A DNA stretch of 64,000 nucleotides from Bacilli bacterium. GTDB lineage: Bacteria > Bacillota_I > Bacilli_A > RF39 > UBA660. The stretch is taken from the NCBI GenBank assembly GCA_900758495.1, contig CAAERO010000030.1, positions 1 through 64,000 of the forward strand. The letters are read 5' to 3'. The notes beneath the pieces were generated by a model. That model saw only the letters and a program-made list of their open reading frames with translations, did not search any database and had not been told where the DNA came from. Numbering within the stretch: position 1 is the stretch's first letter; each line of letters opens with the position of its first letter. This document shows positions 17,274 through 25,689 of this stretch, piece by piece. The position numbers were made by a program, and so were the translations under genes.

Positions 17274-17928
17274 TAAAAAAGGCCAACTTCTTTTAGTTGG
17301 TCTTTTCTTCCTTTTAATAGGAATAGGAGTAGTATTTTCTGTTCCTTTTAAAACTTTAAAAAATAAAGTATTTGATGAAATGAAATTAGCTATATATCAA
17401 GATGATATCAATGAAGACAATGATACTATTCAAAATGTTGAAACGGAAAATATTGAGCAGAAAGATAGTCAACAGAATAATACTCCATCAGCTCCAAATA
17501 ATACCCAAACGTCAAAGCCAGTATCTTATACCTATGTTGGACAATTATCAATTCCTAAAATAAGATTTAAACGAGGATTTGTAAAAAAAGAATCAAGATA
17601 TAACAATATCGAATATAACATTACTATTGCTAAAGAAGCAGATTATCCAGATGTTAAAAATGGAAACTTTATTATTATGGCTCACTCTGGTGATGCACCT
17701 ATTTCTTTTTTTGAACCACTTTATAAATTAGAACTAGGAGACCAAGCAACGGTTAGTTATCAAGCAAAAGCTTATTATTATACTCTAGTTAAGACTTATC
17801 AAGTTGAAAAGACAGGAAAAATTGCTATTTATAGAAATTATAATAAAAAAACACTAACACTAATAACTTGTACACATAATGATTTAACAAAGCAAAGTGT
17901 TTATATCTTTGAACAAACTAATGAATAA
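17251..17928 (+). CDS. sortase
   Basis: 225 residues: N-terminal membrane helix (12-30), Asn/Gln-rich linker, then a sortase barrel. Catalytic His145 (MAHSGDAP) and Cys207 (TLITCTHND) are visible. The third catalytic residue, normally Arg a few residues after Cys, is not seen; K214/Q215 occupy that place. It should anchor or polymerise the adhesin encoded just upstream, overlapping it by 23 bases. Class cannot be fixed by eye. Confidence 0.88.
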   Translation: MKKRRKINKKGQLLLVGLFFLLIGIGVVFSVPFKTLKNKVFDEMKLAIYQDDINEDNDTIQNVETENIEQKDSQQNNTPSAPNNTQTSKPVSYTYVGQLSIPKIRFKRGFVKKESRYNNIEYNITIAKEADYPDVKNGNFIIMAHSGDAPISFFEPLYKLELGDQATVSYQAKAYYYTLVKTYQVEKTGKIAIYRNYNKKTLTLITCTHNDLTKQSVYIFEQTNE

Positions 17929-17940
17929 GGAGGAAACAAT

Positions 17941-18534
17941 ATGGATTTGAATTTTATTTCTAAAATTAGTTTATTTATAAAGCTTAATTTTTCTTCATTT
18001 TTATCTATTGAAGAAGCTTTAATTTTCATACTAATATTTCTTTTTTTACTATTTAACTTAAAATATAAAAATAAAATAGTTTCTATCTTTATACCATTCC
18101 TTCTTTTGTTTATTACAAGTTTTAGTATTTTTCTCTTTGGAAGTGATATAATTTACGTTTTAGAAACAATTGTGAAAGGAATAATTTATTCATTTTATTT
18201 TCCTAATATAATTTTTTATATAGTTACTGTTTTAATAAGTTTTTTCTTTTTTCTATATACAATTATTTCTAAAAAATTAACTAATAAAGAAAAGATAATT
18301 AATTATCTTATCTGTGGTTTTCACTTGTATTTGTTTGTTCTTTTTACAACTAATTGTCTTAACTTGAAAGTATCCTTAATTTCTCCAGCTAAAATCTATA
18401 AACATGATGAATTATACATTTTAGTAGCAGTAAGTCAAATAATATTTTATCTAAATATAATATATCAAAGTGTAAAGCTAGTCCTAAGAAATTTGAAAAA
18501 ACAGGATGCTAGTGCTATAATGGATGAGAAGTGA
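17941..18534 (+). CDS. multi-pass membrane protein
   Basis: 197 residues, about five hydrophobic helices, positively charged loops, no recognised motif. Ribosome site AAGGAGG. It lies between the sortase and ltaS, overlapping the latter's upstream frame, so it is part of the envelope operon. Function unknown. Confidence 0.7.
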   Translation: MDLNFISKISLFIKLNFSSFLSIEEALIFILIFLFLLFNLKYKNKIVSIFIPFLLLFITSFSIFLFGSDIIYVLETIVKGIIYSFYFPNIIFYIVTVLISFFFFLYTIISKKLTNKEKIINYLICGFHLYLFVLFTTNCLNLKVSLISPAKIYKHDELYILVAVSQIIFYLNIIYQSVKLVLRNLKKQDASAIMDEK

Positions 18535-18544
18535 GGTTTATTTT

Positions 18545-20614
18545 ATGAAGGAAAAACTTAATAAACAACTAAAGCGGGGAAAGAAATACTTAAAAAGAGT
18601 AAAAGATGAAAAACTTATTAAAAAACACTTCAAAGAAAATACTCTTTTCCTAACATTCATTGTTATCTGTGTAGTTAACTCTACAATGCTTCGTTTCTTT
18701 ACGATGCATACAATGGAAAACTATTTAGCTATCAAACCAATACTAGCAGATATTGGTATTGTTACTATTGTAGGTTCTTTCTCTTATCTATTTAAAGGTA
18801 AAAAAAGATATACTTATTTACTAATAGCTAGTATTTTCTTTACGGTTATTTGTATGATTAACTCGGTATATTATACATTCTATACATCATTTGCTAGTGC
18901 TTCAATGTTATCACTTACACAGTTTATTGCACCAGTATCAGATGCCGTTGTAGAAAATGTTTTACAACTTAAAGACTTACTTTATTTAATACCATTTATA
19001 TACTTTATCTTCACTTATCATCGTTTGCTTAAACAAGGTAAGTTCAATCGTTATGGAAAAGAAGAAAGAAAGAATAAATGGTTTCATACTCTAATAGTAG
19101 GTGTTGCTACTATGGTAGTGTTTACTGTTACTTTATCAGGCCTTGAAATAGGAAGATTTGTTAAACAATGGAATAGAGAATATATTGTTATGCGTTTTGG
19201 TATCTATCTATATCAAGGAAATGATGTAGTTAAAAGCTTACAACCAAAGATAAGTGCTATGTTTGGTTATGACAATGCTAAGAAAAAGTTTGATGAATAC
19301 TTTAAAGATAAAAGTGATACTAGAGATTATAAGAATGAATATACAGGAATATTAGAAGGAAAAAATGTTATTGTTATTCATGCTGAAAGTTTCCAAGATG
19401 TAGCACTTAACAAAACATTTAATGGTAAAGAAGTAACTCCTAATATGAATAAATTAATAAAAGAAGGATTATTCTTCTCAAACTTTTATTCTCAAGTAAG
19501 TGTTGGTACTAGTTCTGATACTGAGTTAACTTTTAATACAAGTTTAATGCCTACCCAAAATGGTACTGCATTCGTAAGTTATTTTAATAGGACATATAAT
19601 GGTACTCCAAAGTTTATGAAAGAAAAGGGTTATTATACTTTCAGTATGCATGCTAATAATGCTGACTTTTGGAATAGACGTGCTATGCATAAGTCTTTAG
19701 GTTATGATAAGTTCTATAGCAAAGAAACATATAAAACAGAAGGAGAGGAAATGATTGGATTAGGTCTATCTGATAAGTCATTCTTCAAACAGTCTGTTGA
19801 AAAATTAAAAAAGATTAATGAGGAACATGATAAATTTTACGGAATAGTTATTTCTTTATCAAATCATACACCGTTTTCTGATGTTACTAAATATGGTGAG
19901 TTTAAAGTTACTATGAATGAAGAAGTTACTAATGAAGATGGTACTACTACAACAGTAGAACATCCATATCTAGAAGGTACTAAATTAGGTAATTACTTTA
20001 AATCAGTTCATTATGCAGATGCTGCTTTAGGTGAATTCTTTACGGAACTAGACGAAGCAGGATTACTTGATAATACAGTTGTTATGCTTTATGGTGATCA
20101 TGATGCAAGACTTCCAAAAGCTGATTATATAAAAATGATAAATTATGATATGACAACTGATAGCGTTAAATCTAAAGATGACCCGACTTATCAGGAATTT
20201 AATAGTTATCATTATGAACTAAATAGAAAAGTTCCATTCTTAATTTGGACTAAAGATGATACTATCAAAGCTAAACAAGTAGATGATATTATGGGAATGT
20301 ATGATGTACAACCAACTATTAGTAATATGTTAGGATTTTATAATAAATACTCTCTAGGACATGATATTTTTGAAATTAAAGATAATAATATAGTAGTATT
20401 CCCTAATGGTAACTGGTTAACTAATAAAGTATATTATAACAGTCAAAAAGGTGAATATATGTCTTTAAAAGATGAAGTAATAGGTGAGAACTATATTAAA
20501 GAAAATTCTGATTATGCTGATAAACTACTAGATGTTTCTAATGATGTAATTGTCTTTGATTTATTAAATCCTAATAAAAATGAAAATGCTGTTAGTAAGG
20601 AGGTTAATAAATGA
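18545..20614 (+). CDS. ltaS: lipoteichoic acid synthase (LtaS family)
   Basis: 689 residues. Five N-terminal membrane helices precede an extracellular sulfatase-like domain that polymerises glycerol phosphate from phosphatidylglycerol. Metal and nucleophile motifs are present: NVIVIHAESFQD, GTSSDTELTFNTSLMP (catalytic Thr region) and YGDHDARLPK. ATG 18545 with AGTGAGG is preferred to an in-frame ATG at 18524. The ATGA overlap couples it to the next gene. Confidence 0.9.
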   Translation: MKEKLNKQLKRGKKYLKRVKDEKLIKKHFKENTLFLTFIVICVVNSTMLRFFTMHTMENYLAIKPILADIGIVTIVGSFSYLFKGKKRYTYLLIASIFFTVICMINSVYYTFYTSFASASMLSLTQFIAPVSDAVVENVLQLKDLLYLIPFIYFIFTYHRLLKQGKFNRYGKEERKNKWFHTLIVGVATMVVFTVTLSGLEIGRFVKQWNREYIVMRFGIYLYQGNDVVKSLQPKISAMFGYDNAKKKFDEYFKDKSDTRDYKNEYTGILEGKNVIVIHAESFQDVALNKTFNGKEVTPNMNKLIKEGLFFSNFYSQVSVGTSSDTELTFNTSLMPTQNGTAFVSYFNRTYNGTPKFMKEKGYYTFSMHANNADFWNRRAMHKSLGYDKFYSKETYKTEGEEMIGLGLSDKSFFKQSVEKLKKINEEHDKFYGIVISLSNHTPFSDVTKYGEFKVTMNEEVTNEDGTTTTVEHPYLEGTKLGNYFKSVHYADAALGEFFTELDEAGLLDNTVVMLYGDHDARLPKADYIKMINYDMTTDSVKSKDDPTYQEFNSYHYELNRKVPFLIWTKDDTIKAKQVDDIMGMYDVQPTISNMLGFYNKYSLGHDIFEIKDNNIVVFPNGNWLTNKVYYNSQKGEYMSLKDEVIGENYIKENSDYADKLLDVSNDVIVFDLLNPNKNENAVSKEVNK

Positions 20615-21234
20615 AACTAAAGAAGAAAGTTAAAAGATTTCTAATTATTTTCCTTATTATTATAGTAGCAGTAGTTGGTGGTTTTACTTATTATAAAGTA
20701 TTTTATAATACTAAACCAACAGTTAAGAAAGCCACTGTTTTGAATGAAATAAAAGAATATGGTTACACTTTAAAATCAAATAAAAGTAAAGCCTATAAGA
20801 CAGAGTTTGCTAATCTTGCGACAATTTTAAAGAGCGATGAAGTAGATGAAGAAGCTTATCTTAAATCAATTACTAAACTGTTTATTTTAGATTTTTATAC
20901 TTTAAGTGATAAAGTTGCTAATACTGATGTTGGTGGAGTTGATTTTGTTCATACAGATGCTAAAACTAACTTTTTAGAAAAAGCGGAAGATACTATTTAT
21001 AAATATGTAGAAAATAATATGTATGGTGGAAGACATCAAAGTCTTCCAACTGTTAAGGATGTTACTATTGATAATATTCAAAATGTAAGTTTTACTCTTA
21101 ATAAAGAAGTTGATTCTAAAGCTTATCAAGTAACAGTTTCTTGGACTTATACTGAAGAAAATGACTATCAAAATAAGGCAACATTAACCTTTACTCATGA
21201 AGGTAAAAAGTTGTCATTAGTAGAAATGAAATAA
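20611..21234 (+). CDS. membrane-anchored extracytoplasmic protein
   Basis: 207 residues: Lys-rich start, one N-terminal membrane helix (8-28), the rest outside the cell with mixed strands and helices. No family recognised. Coupled to ltaS by an ATGA overlap, so a role with teichoic acid synthesis or transfer is a reasonable guess from position. Confidence 0.7.
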   Translation: MKLKKKVKRFLIIFLIIIVAVVGGFTYYKVFYNTKPTVKKATVLNEIKEYGYTLKSNKSKAYKTEFANLATILKSDEVDEEAYLKSITKLFILDFYTLSDKVANTDVGGVDFVHTDAKTNFLEKAEDTIYKYVENNMYGGRHQSLPTVKDVTIDNIQNVSFTLNKEVDSKAYQVTVSWTYTEENDYQNKATLTFTHEGKKLSLVEMK

Positions 21235-21262
21235 TATGCTATATAAGCATATTATTAATTTT
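21230..21262 (+). terminator. terminator of the envelope operon
   Basis: Perfect 11-bp stem, aataatatgct (21230-21240) with agcatattatt (21246-21256); T tail short. Confidence 0.55.
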
Positions 21263-21309
21263 GATAATAATAAGTTGTTATACTGATACTAGATAGAGGG
21301 TGTGTCTAA

Positions 21310-21843
21310 ATGAAAGAGTTAACTAACAAGGAAAACAAATTATTAATAGTTGTTATTATAATGGCTGTTATTACTTTAGGACTAGGTATAACTTATGCTT
21401 GGCTTACACAGACGGTTAATAGTTCTAAAGTTCAAACTATGCGTGTTGGTACTTTTAAATTTACTTTAGCTGAAAATAATTCACTTTCTGTTAGTAGTGC
21501 TGAATTTATGAGTGATACTAATGGACTTAATCAAGATGGCTTAAATTTCACAGTTTCTAATACAGGACAATTTACAGGAAGTTATAGTATTTATTTAGAT
21601 GATGATACATTGTCAGCTGGAGAATCTAGACTTAGTGATAGCTTTATTAGATATAGTTTAGAAAAAGATGGTACTAAAGGAGCAGCTACTAATTTAACAA
21701 GTAGAAAAATTTATGAAGGTAGTTTAAAACGAGGAGAAAGTGCTAACTTTGTTTTGAGAGCTTGGCTTAATCCCAGTGTTAATGGAGACATTGGTGGTAA
21801 AGTATTTAAGACTAAATTAAGAATAGAAGTAAGTCAAAGTTAA
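21310..21843 (+). CDS. exported protein with SipW-type signal
   Basis: 177 residues. The N-terminus (charged, hydrophobic, then GITYAWLTQT) resembles the alternate signals cut by SipW in TasA/camelysin-type proteins; the remainder is a small beta-rich domain. Similar signals (YFSYAWFTVQ) head the two paralogs at 36.6 and 38.2 kb. No sipW gene lies in the window. A strong terminator follows. Confidence 0.7.
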   Translation: MKELTNKENKLLIVVIIMAVITLGLGITYAWLTQTVNSSKVQTMRVGTFKFTLAENNSLSVSSAEFMSDTNGLNQDGLNFTVSNTGQFTGSYSIYLDDDTLSAGESRLSDSFIRYSLEKDGTKGAATNLTSRKIYEGSLKRGESANFVLRAWLNPSVNGDIGGKVFKTKLRIEVSQS

Positions 21844-21844
21844 G

Positions 21845-21871
21845 AAAGGCTTGTTAATAACAAGTCTTTTT
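21845..21871 (+). terminator. terminator of the exported-protein gene
   Basis: aaaggcttgtt (21845-21855) pairs with aacaagtcttt (21859-21869, one G-T pair), then T run. Confidence 0.8.
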
Positions 21872-21890
21872 AAAGTAGAAAGGATTGTAT

Positions 21891-22841
21891 ATGATTTTTT
21901 TAGAAATAATTTTATTAATAATTGGTTTTACACTTTTAGTAAAAGGTGCAGATGCTTTTGTTGATGGTTGTAGTGGTTTAGCAAAATCTTTTGGTATACC
22001 AAGCTTAATAATTGGTCTTACCATAGTTGCCTTTGGTACTAGTGCACCAGAACTCGCAGTTAGTTTAGTTGCTGCGATACAAGGTAACAGTGCTATTTCA
22101 GTGGGAAATGTTGTTGGTTCAAATATCTGTAATATGTTACTCGTTCTAGGAGGAGCAAGTTTATTTGGAACACTTCGTTGTAAGAAAAAAGTAGTAGAAA
22201 GAGATTATTTTTATTTACTGATTTCTTATTTTACATTATTAATTATTAGTTTTGGAACTTTCAGTATGGGAGCAAAAACAGGTATTATTAATAGAGTAGA
22301 TGGTCTTTTATTAGTTTGCTTTTTGGGAATATATGTTTATTCATTAATAATAGATACTAAAAAAGAAATAACAAAAGAAGATAAAAATAAGGAAAAAATA
22401 ACATTTATAAAAATTTTATTTATTATTGTTGGTTTAATAGCAATCATTGGTGGTGGTGAACTAGTTGTCAATAGTGCGACTAGTTTAGCTAGAATGATTG
22501 GTTTAAGCGAAAGTGTTATCGCTCTTACTATAGTAGCAGTTGGTACTTCTCTTCCTGAATTAGTAACAAGTGTAGTAGCAGTTAAAAAAGGCGAAAGTGA
22601 TCTTGCTATTGGCAATGTTATTGGTTCAAATATCTTTAATATTTTCTTAATATTAGGTCTATCTGCTACAGTTAATAGTTTAATAATTAATTTTGCAACT
22701 TTAATAGATATGCTTGTTATGTTAGCAGCAGGATTATTAGTATATGGTTTTATTTTAAAAGACCAAAAAGTTACTAGACAAAGAGGAATAATCTTATTAG
22801 TTTTCTACTTTAGTTATGTTTGTTATTTATTAGTTAGATAA
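21891..22841 (+). CDS. Ca2+/cation antiporter, CaCA family
   Basis: 316 residues, about ten membrane helices arranged as two inverted repeats. Both alpha-repeat motifs are present: VAFGTSAPELAVSL with GNVVGSNICN, and VAVGTSLPELVTSV with GNVIGSNIFN; their Glu residues bind the ion. YrbG-type Na+/Ca2+ or K+-dependent exchanger. ATG 21891 is six bases after AGAAAGGA. Confidence 0.92.
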   Translation: MIFLEIILLIIGFTLLVKGADAFVDGCSGLAKSFGIPSLIIGLTIVAFGTSAPELAVSLVAAIQGNSAISVGNVVGSNICNMLLVLGGASLFGTLRCKKKVVERDYFYLLISYFTLLIISFGTFSMGAKTGIINRVDGLLLVCFLGIYVYSLIIDTKKEITKEDKNKEKITFIKILFIIVGLIAIIGGGELVVNSATSLARMIGLSESVIALTIVAVGTSLPELVTSVVAVKKGESDLAIGNVIGSNIFNIFLILGLSATVNSLIINFATLIDMLVMLAAGLLVYGFILKDQKVTRQRGIILLVFYFSYVCYLLVR

Positions 22842-22878
22842 GTTATGTTATAATAAGTGAACTAAGGAGTTGACCTTT

Positions 22879-23604
22879 ATGGAAAGATTACAAAAAGTTA
22901 TAGCTGCAAGTGGAATTACTTCAAGAAGAAAAGCAGAAGAATTAATGTTAGCAGGAAGAGTTAGTGTTGATGGAAAAGTTATTAGAGAATTAGGGTATAA
23001 AGTGACTGGTAAAGAGCAAATAGAAGTAGATGGAGAAATATTAACGAAAGAAGAAAAAGTATACTTTATACTTAATAAACCAAGAGGGGTAATAACTAGT
23101 GTTAGTGATGATAAGAATAGGAAAACAGTAACAGATTTAATTCCTACTAATAAAAGAATTTATCCTGTTGGTCGTCTTGATTATGATACTACGGGATTAT
23201 TACTATTAACTAATGATGGTGATTTTGCTAATCTTTTAATGCATCCTAATAAGGAAGTTGAAAAAGTATATCTTGCAAAAGTAAAAGGTATAGTAAGAGG
23301 AGATGCTATTGCTAAGCTTAAGAGTGGAATCTTATTAGATGGTAAGAAAGTTAAATGCTCAAGAGCAAAAGTAAAAAAAGTTGATTACAAGAATAATACT
23401 TCCTTTGTTGAATTGACAATTCACGAAGGTATTAATCATCAAGTTAAAAGAATGTTAAATGAAGTTGGTTTTGATGTTATCAAACTAACTAGAGAACAAG
23501 TTTATTTCTTTAATTTAGATGGTTTAAAAAGCGGAGAGTATCGTTCTTTAACTAAAAAAGAAGTAGCAAAAGTTTTTGCCCTTCAAAAAAAAGCGACTAA
23601 ATAA
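22879..23604 (+). CDS. rluB: pseudouridine synthase, RluB/RsuA type
   Basis: 241 residues: an N-terminal S4 RNA-binding domain (ERLQKVIAASGITSRRKAEELMLAGRVSVDG) and the RsuA-family catalytic domain with RLDYDTTGLLLLTNDG, where Asp is the nucleophile, and KVYLAKVKG, INHQVKRML. It converts a uridine of rRNA, probably 23S, to pseudouridine. ATG 22879 fits AAGGAGT. Confidence 0.9.
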   Translation: MERLQKVIAASGITSRRKAEELMLAGRVSVDGKVIRELGYKVTGKEQIEVDGEILTKEEKVYFILNKPRGVITSVSDDKNRKTVTDLIPTNKRIYPVGRLDYDTTGLLLLTNDGDFANLLMHPNKEVEKVYLAKVKGIVRGDAIAKLKSGILLDGKKVKCSRAKVKKVDYKNNTSFVELTIHEGINHQVKRMLNEVGFDVIKLTREQVYFFNLDGLKSGEYRSLTKKEVAKVFALQKKATK

Positions 23605-23619
23605 TTATAGTCGTTTTTA
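23587..23619. terminator. terminator between rluB and ferredoxin
   Basis: cgacta (23594-23599) pairs with tagtcg (23608-23613), extended by A/T pairs; A and T tracts on both sides. Confidence 0.65.
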
Positions 23620-23631
23620 TATTTATGAGTC

Positions 23632-23835
23632 TTATTTATCTCCATTAGCAACGCTTTCAATAGCACCAGTTGGACAAGTATCAATAGCATCTTTTACGTC
23701 ATCAACATTTTCAGCTTTGATTTCAGTAGAAACTACTTTGCTAAGTCCTTCATCATCTATTTCAAAAACATCTGGACAAATAGCAGCACAGGCACCACAA
23801 CCGATACAAGCGTCACGATTTAATTTAACTTCCAT
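23632..23835 (-). CDS. [4Fe-4S] ferredoxin
   Basis: 67 residues with one cluster site: CIGCGACAAICPDVF holds the first Cys ligands and DTCPTGAI the last. Small acidic electron carrier of the Bacillus type. Monocistronic. Probable user of the suf products and a possible electron donor for the dehydratase activase at 50.8 kb (inference). Confidence 0.92.
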   Translation of the reverse strand: MEVKLNRDACIGCGACAAICPDVFEIDDEGLSKVVSTEIKAENVDDVKDAIDTCPTGAIESVANGDK

Positions 23836-23952
23836 ATTATTCCTCCCTCATTAAATTATATAGTATTAACTATAAAATAGTAAAGACTTTTCGCTCTTTC
23901 CAAAATCTATTAGATGTGATATCATTAATTTAGATAGAGTAGGTGATTTCTA

Positions 23953-24741
23953 GTGGCAAGTAGAATAAGTAGATATGACGATGAAGAACAAAAGATGAGT
24001 AGAACTAAAAGAAATGAAAGTTTATATGATGACCTAGGAGGATTTGAAACATATACAAATTTTACTGATGTTTCTAAAATAGAAGCAATACCATTATCAT
24101 CAATAAAAGAAAATAAAGATAAAAGAGAAGGATATCGTTATTTAAAAGATTATGATTTAGTGGAAGAACGAAAAGAACGTAAAGAATTAGATGATTTCAA
24201 CTACTTATATAAAGATGTTAGAAATAATTACAATTTAAAAGAAGCATTAAAAGAAGCTAGGGAAACAAGAGAAAAAGATGATTTTGAGAAGAAAAGAAAG
24301 TTAAAGAATGAAAAATATAATATTTTAGAAAGTAGTGAAGAAGATTTACAGAAGTTTATTAAAGAACAAGAATTAAAGCATAAACCAATCGAAAATGAAG
24401 AAGAGTTAGAAGAATTAATTAATACTATTACCTCTAAAGAAATAAGAGAAGAACAAGATAAGGAAAAAGAAACTAGTTTACTTAGTGATTTAATGGCTAC
24501 TAGTAATTTAGATGATATTGTAGAACCAATTAAAGAAGAACAAGAAGTGACTAAACCATTGAAAGATGAAATAGATGAATCTTTTTACACAAAATCAATG
24601 GATTTAAGTAATAATGACTTTTTTGAAGAGGAAGAATCAGTAAAAGAACCAGTTATTATGACTATTCTTCGCGTTATCTTATCACTTATTTTAATAGTAG
24701 CAGTTGGTTTTGCTGTTTATTATATTGTTACTAACTTTTAA
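23953..24741 (+). CDS. charged tail-anchored membrane protein
   Basis: 262 residues, GTG start. Most of the chain is Glu/Lys/Asp-rich and probably coiled or disordered; one membrane helix sits at the very C-terminus (about 240-260). No recognised domain. This layout suits a cytoplasmic scaffold held at the membrane. Low-complexity composition limits homology detection. Confidence 0.65.
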   Translation: MASRISRYDDEEQKMSRTKRNESLYDDLGGFETYTNFTDVSKIEAIPLSSIKENKDKREGYRYLKDYDLVEERKERKELDDFNYLYKDVRNNYNLKEALKEARETREKDDFEKKRKLKNEKYNILESSEEDLQKFIKEQELKHKPIENEEELEELINTITSKEIREEQDKEKETSLLSDLMATSNLDDIVEPIKEEQEVTKPLKDEIDESFYTKSMDLSNNDFFEEEESVKEPVIMTILRVILSLILIVAVGFAVYYIVTNF

Positions 24742-24835
24742 TGATTAAATTAAAATAAATACAAAATAAAGTTAAAAATATTAAAAATGTATGATATTAT
24801 AAATACTATTAAAGAAATGAAATGGGGGAGAAACA

Positions 24836-25675
24836 GTGAATTTATCTTTTGATTTAAATGATTATCTTTTAATCTGGAATTTACTTTTCCAAACATCAAT
24901 TTCTAATGAAGTTCAAAGACTAAAAGAAAAGCTTTGGAAAAATTATCGTCATCTTTATCAAGCACTATATAAAGAAGAAGCTAAAATATTAAAAGACCCT
25001 AAAAATTATATACCCGATGATGATACTATCTTTGATATGGTAAAAGCAACTGATGTATATAAAAAAATAAGAAGAGAAACAGAAGAATATCGTCTTTTCT
25101 TAATCCATTACTATGAAGAAATGAAGAAAAATATAAATACATATTTTAAAGATATTATTCGTTTTGATATAAAACTGTATCATGTCTTAGTAATAAATCC
25201 AAGATTTAATGCTGTTGAGATGAAAACAGTAAAAAGTAGAAAAGTAAACACTATTTCGTGGGGGATGATGAATGATCAAAATGATGGCGAGTTAGCAATT
25301 ATTTCTATAATAAGTCATGCACTAAGAAAAGAATTAAAAGATTATCAAACAGATTATAAAGAAATAGTAGCTGGTGTAGTAGAACTGGCTATTAATAACG
25401 AGTTAGCTACTAGAATAAAAGGGGAAAGTTATTATTTAAAAGGAGATAATTCCTTAAGATTTTTGAAAAGACAAATATATCCATATTTTCTAATGTATCT
25501 TGGTAGTAGTAAAGATGAAATGATTAATTATATGGCGAGGGATAGTATTATCTTTGATGTTGATAATTATACCTTTAAAAGGAGTCTTGCTGCTAGTAAT
25601 TTAAAAGAATTTATATCTTTTTGTATAGAAAATCAGAAATATATTTTGCAAATAGAAGAACTAGAAATTATTTAA
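24836..25675 (+). CDS. unknown conserved-looking protein upstream of polC
   Basis: 279 residues, GTG start after GGGGGAGAAA. Mostly helical and soluble, Tyr- and Lys-rich; no family recognised. It ends 14 bases before polC and is probably cotranscribed with it. Confidence 0.65.
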   Translation: MNLSFDLNDYLLIWNLLFQTSISNEVQRLKEKLWKNYRHLYQALYKEEAKILKDPKNYIPDDDTIFDMVKATDVYKKIRRETEEYRLFLIHYYEEMKKNINTYFKDIIRFDIKLYHVLVINPRFNAVEMKTVKSRKVNTISWGMMNDQNDGELAIISIISHALRKELKDYQTDYKEIVAGVVELAINNELATRIKGESYYLKGDNSLRFLKRQIYPYFLMYLGSSKDEMINYMARDSIIFDVDNYTFKRSLAASNLKEFISFCIENQKYILQIEELEII

Positions 25676-25689
25676 GCGGAGGGTAAGGT

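Noticed and set aside
23576..23854. 92-codon plus-strand ORF opposite ferredoxin
   Set aside because: Shadow of the ferredoxin gene, whose cluster motifs are unmistakable on the minus strand.
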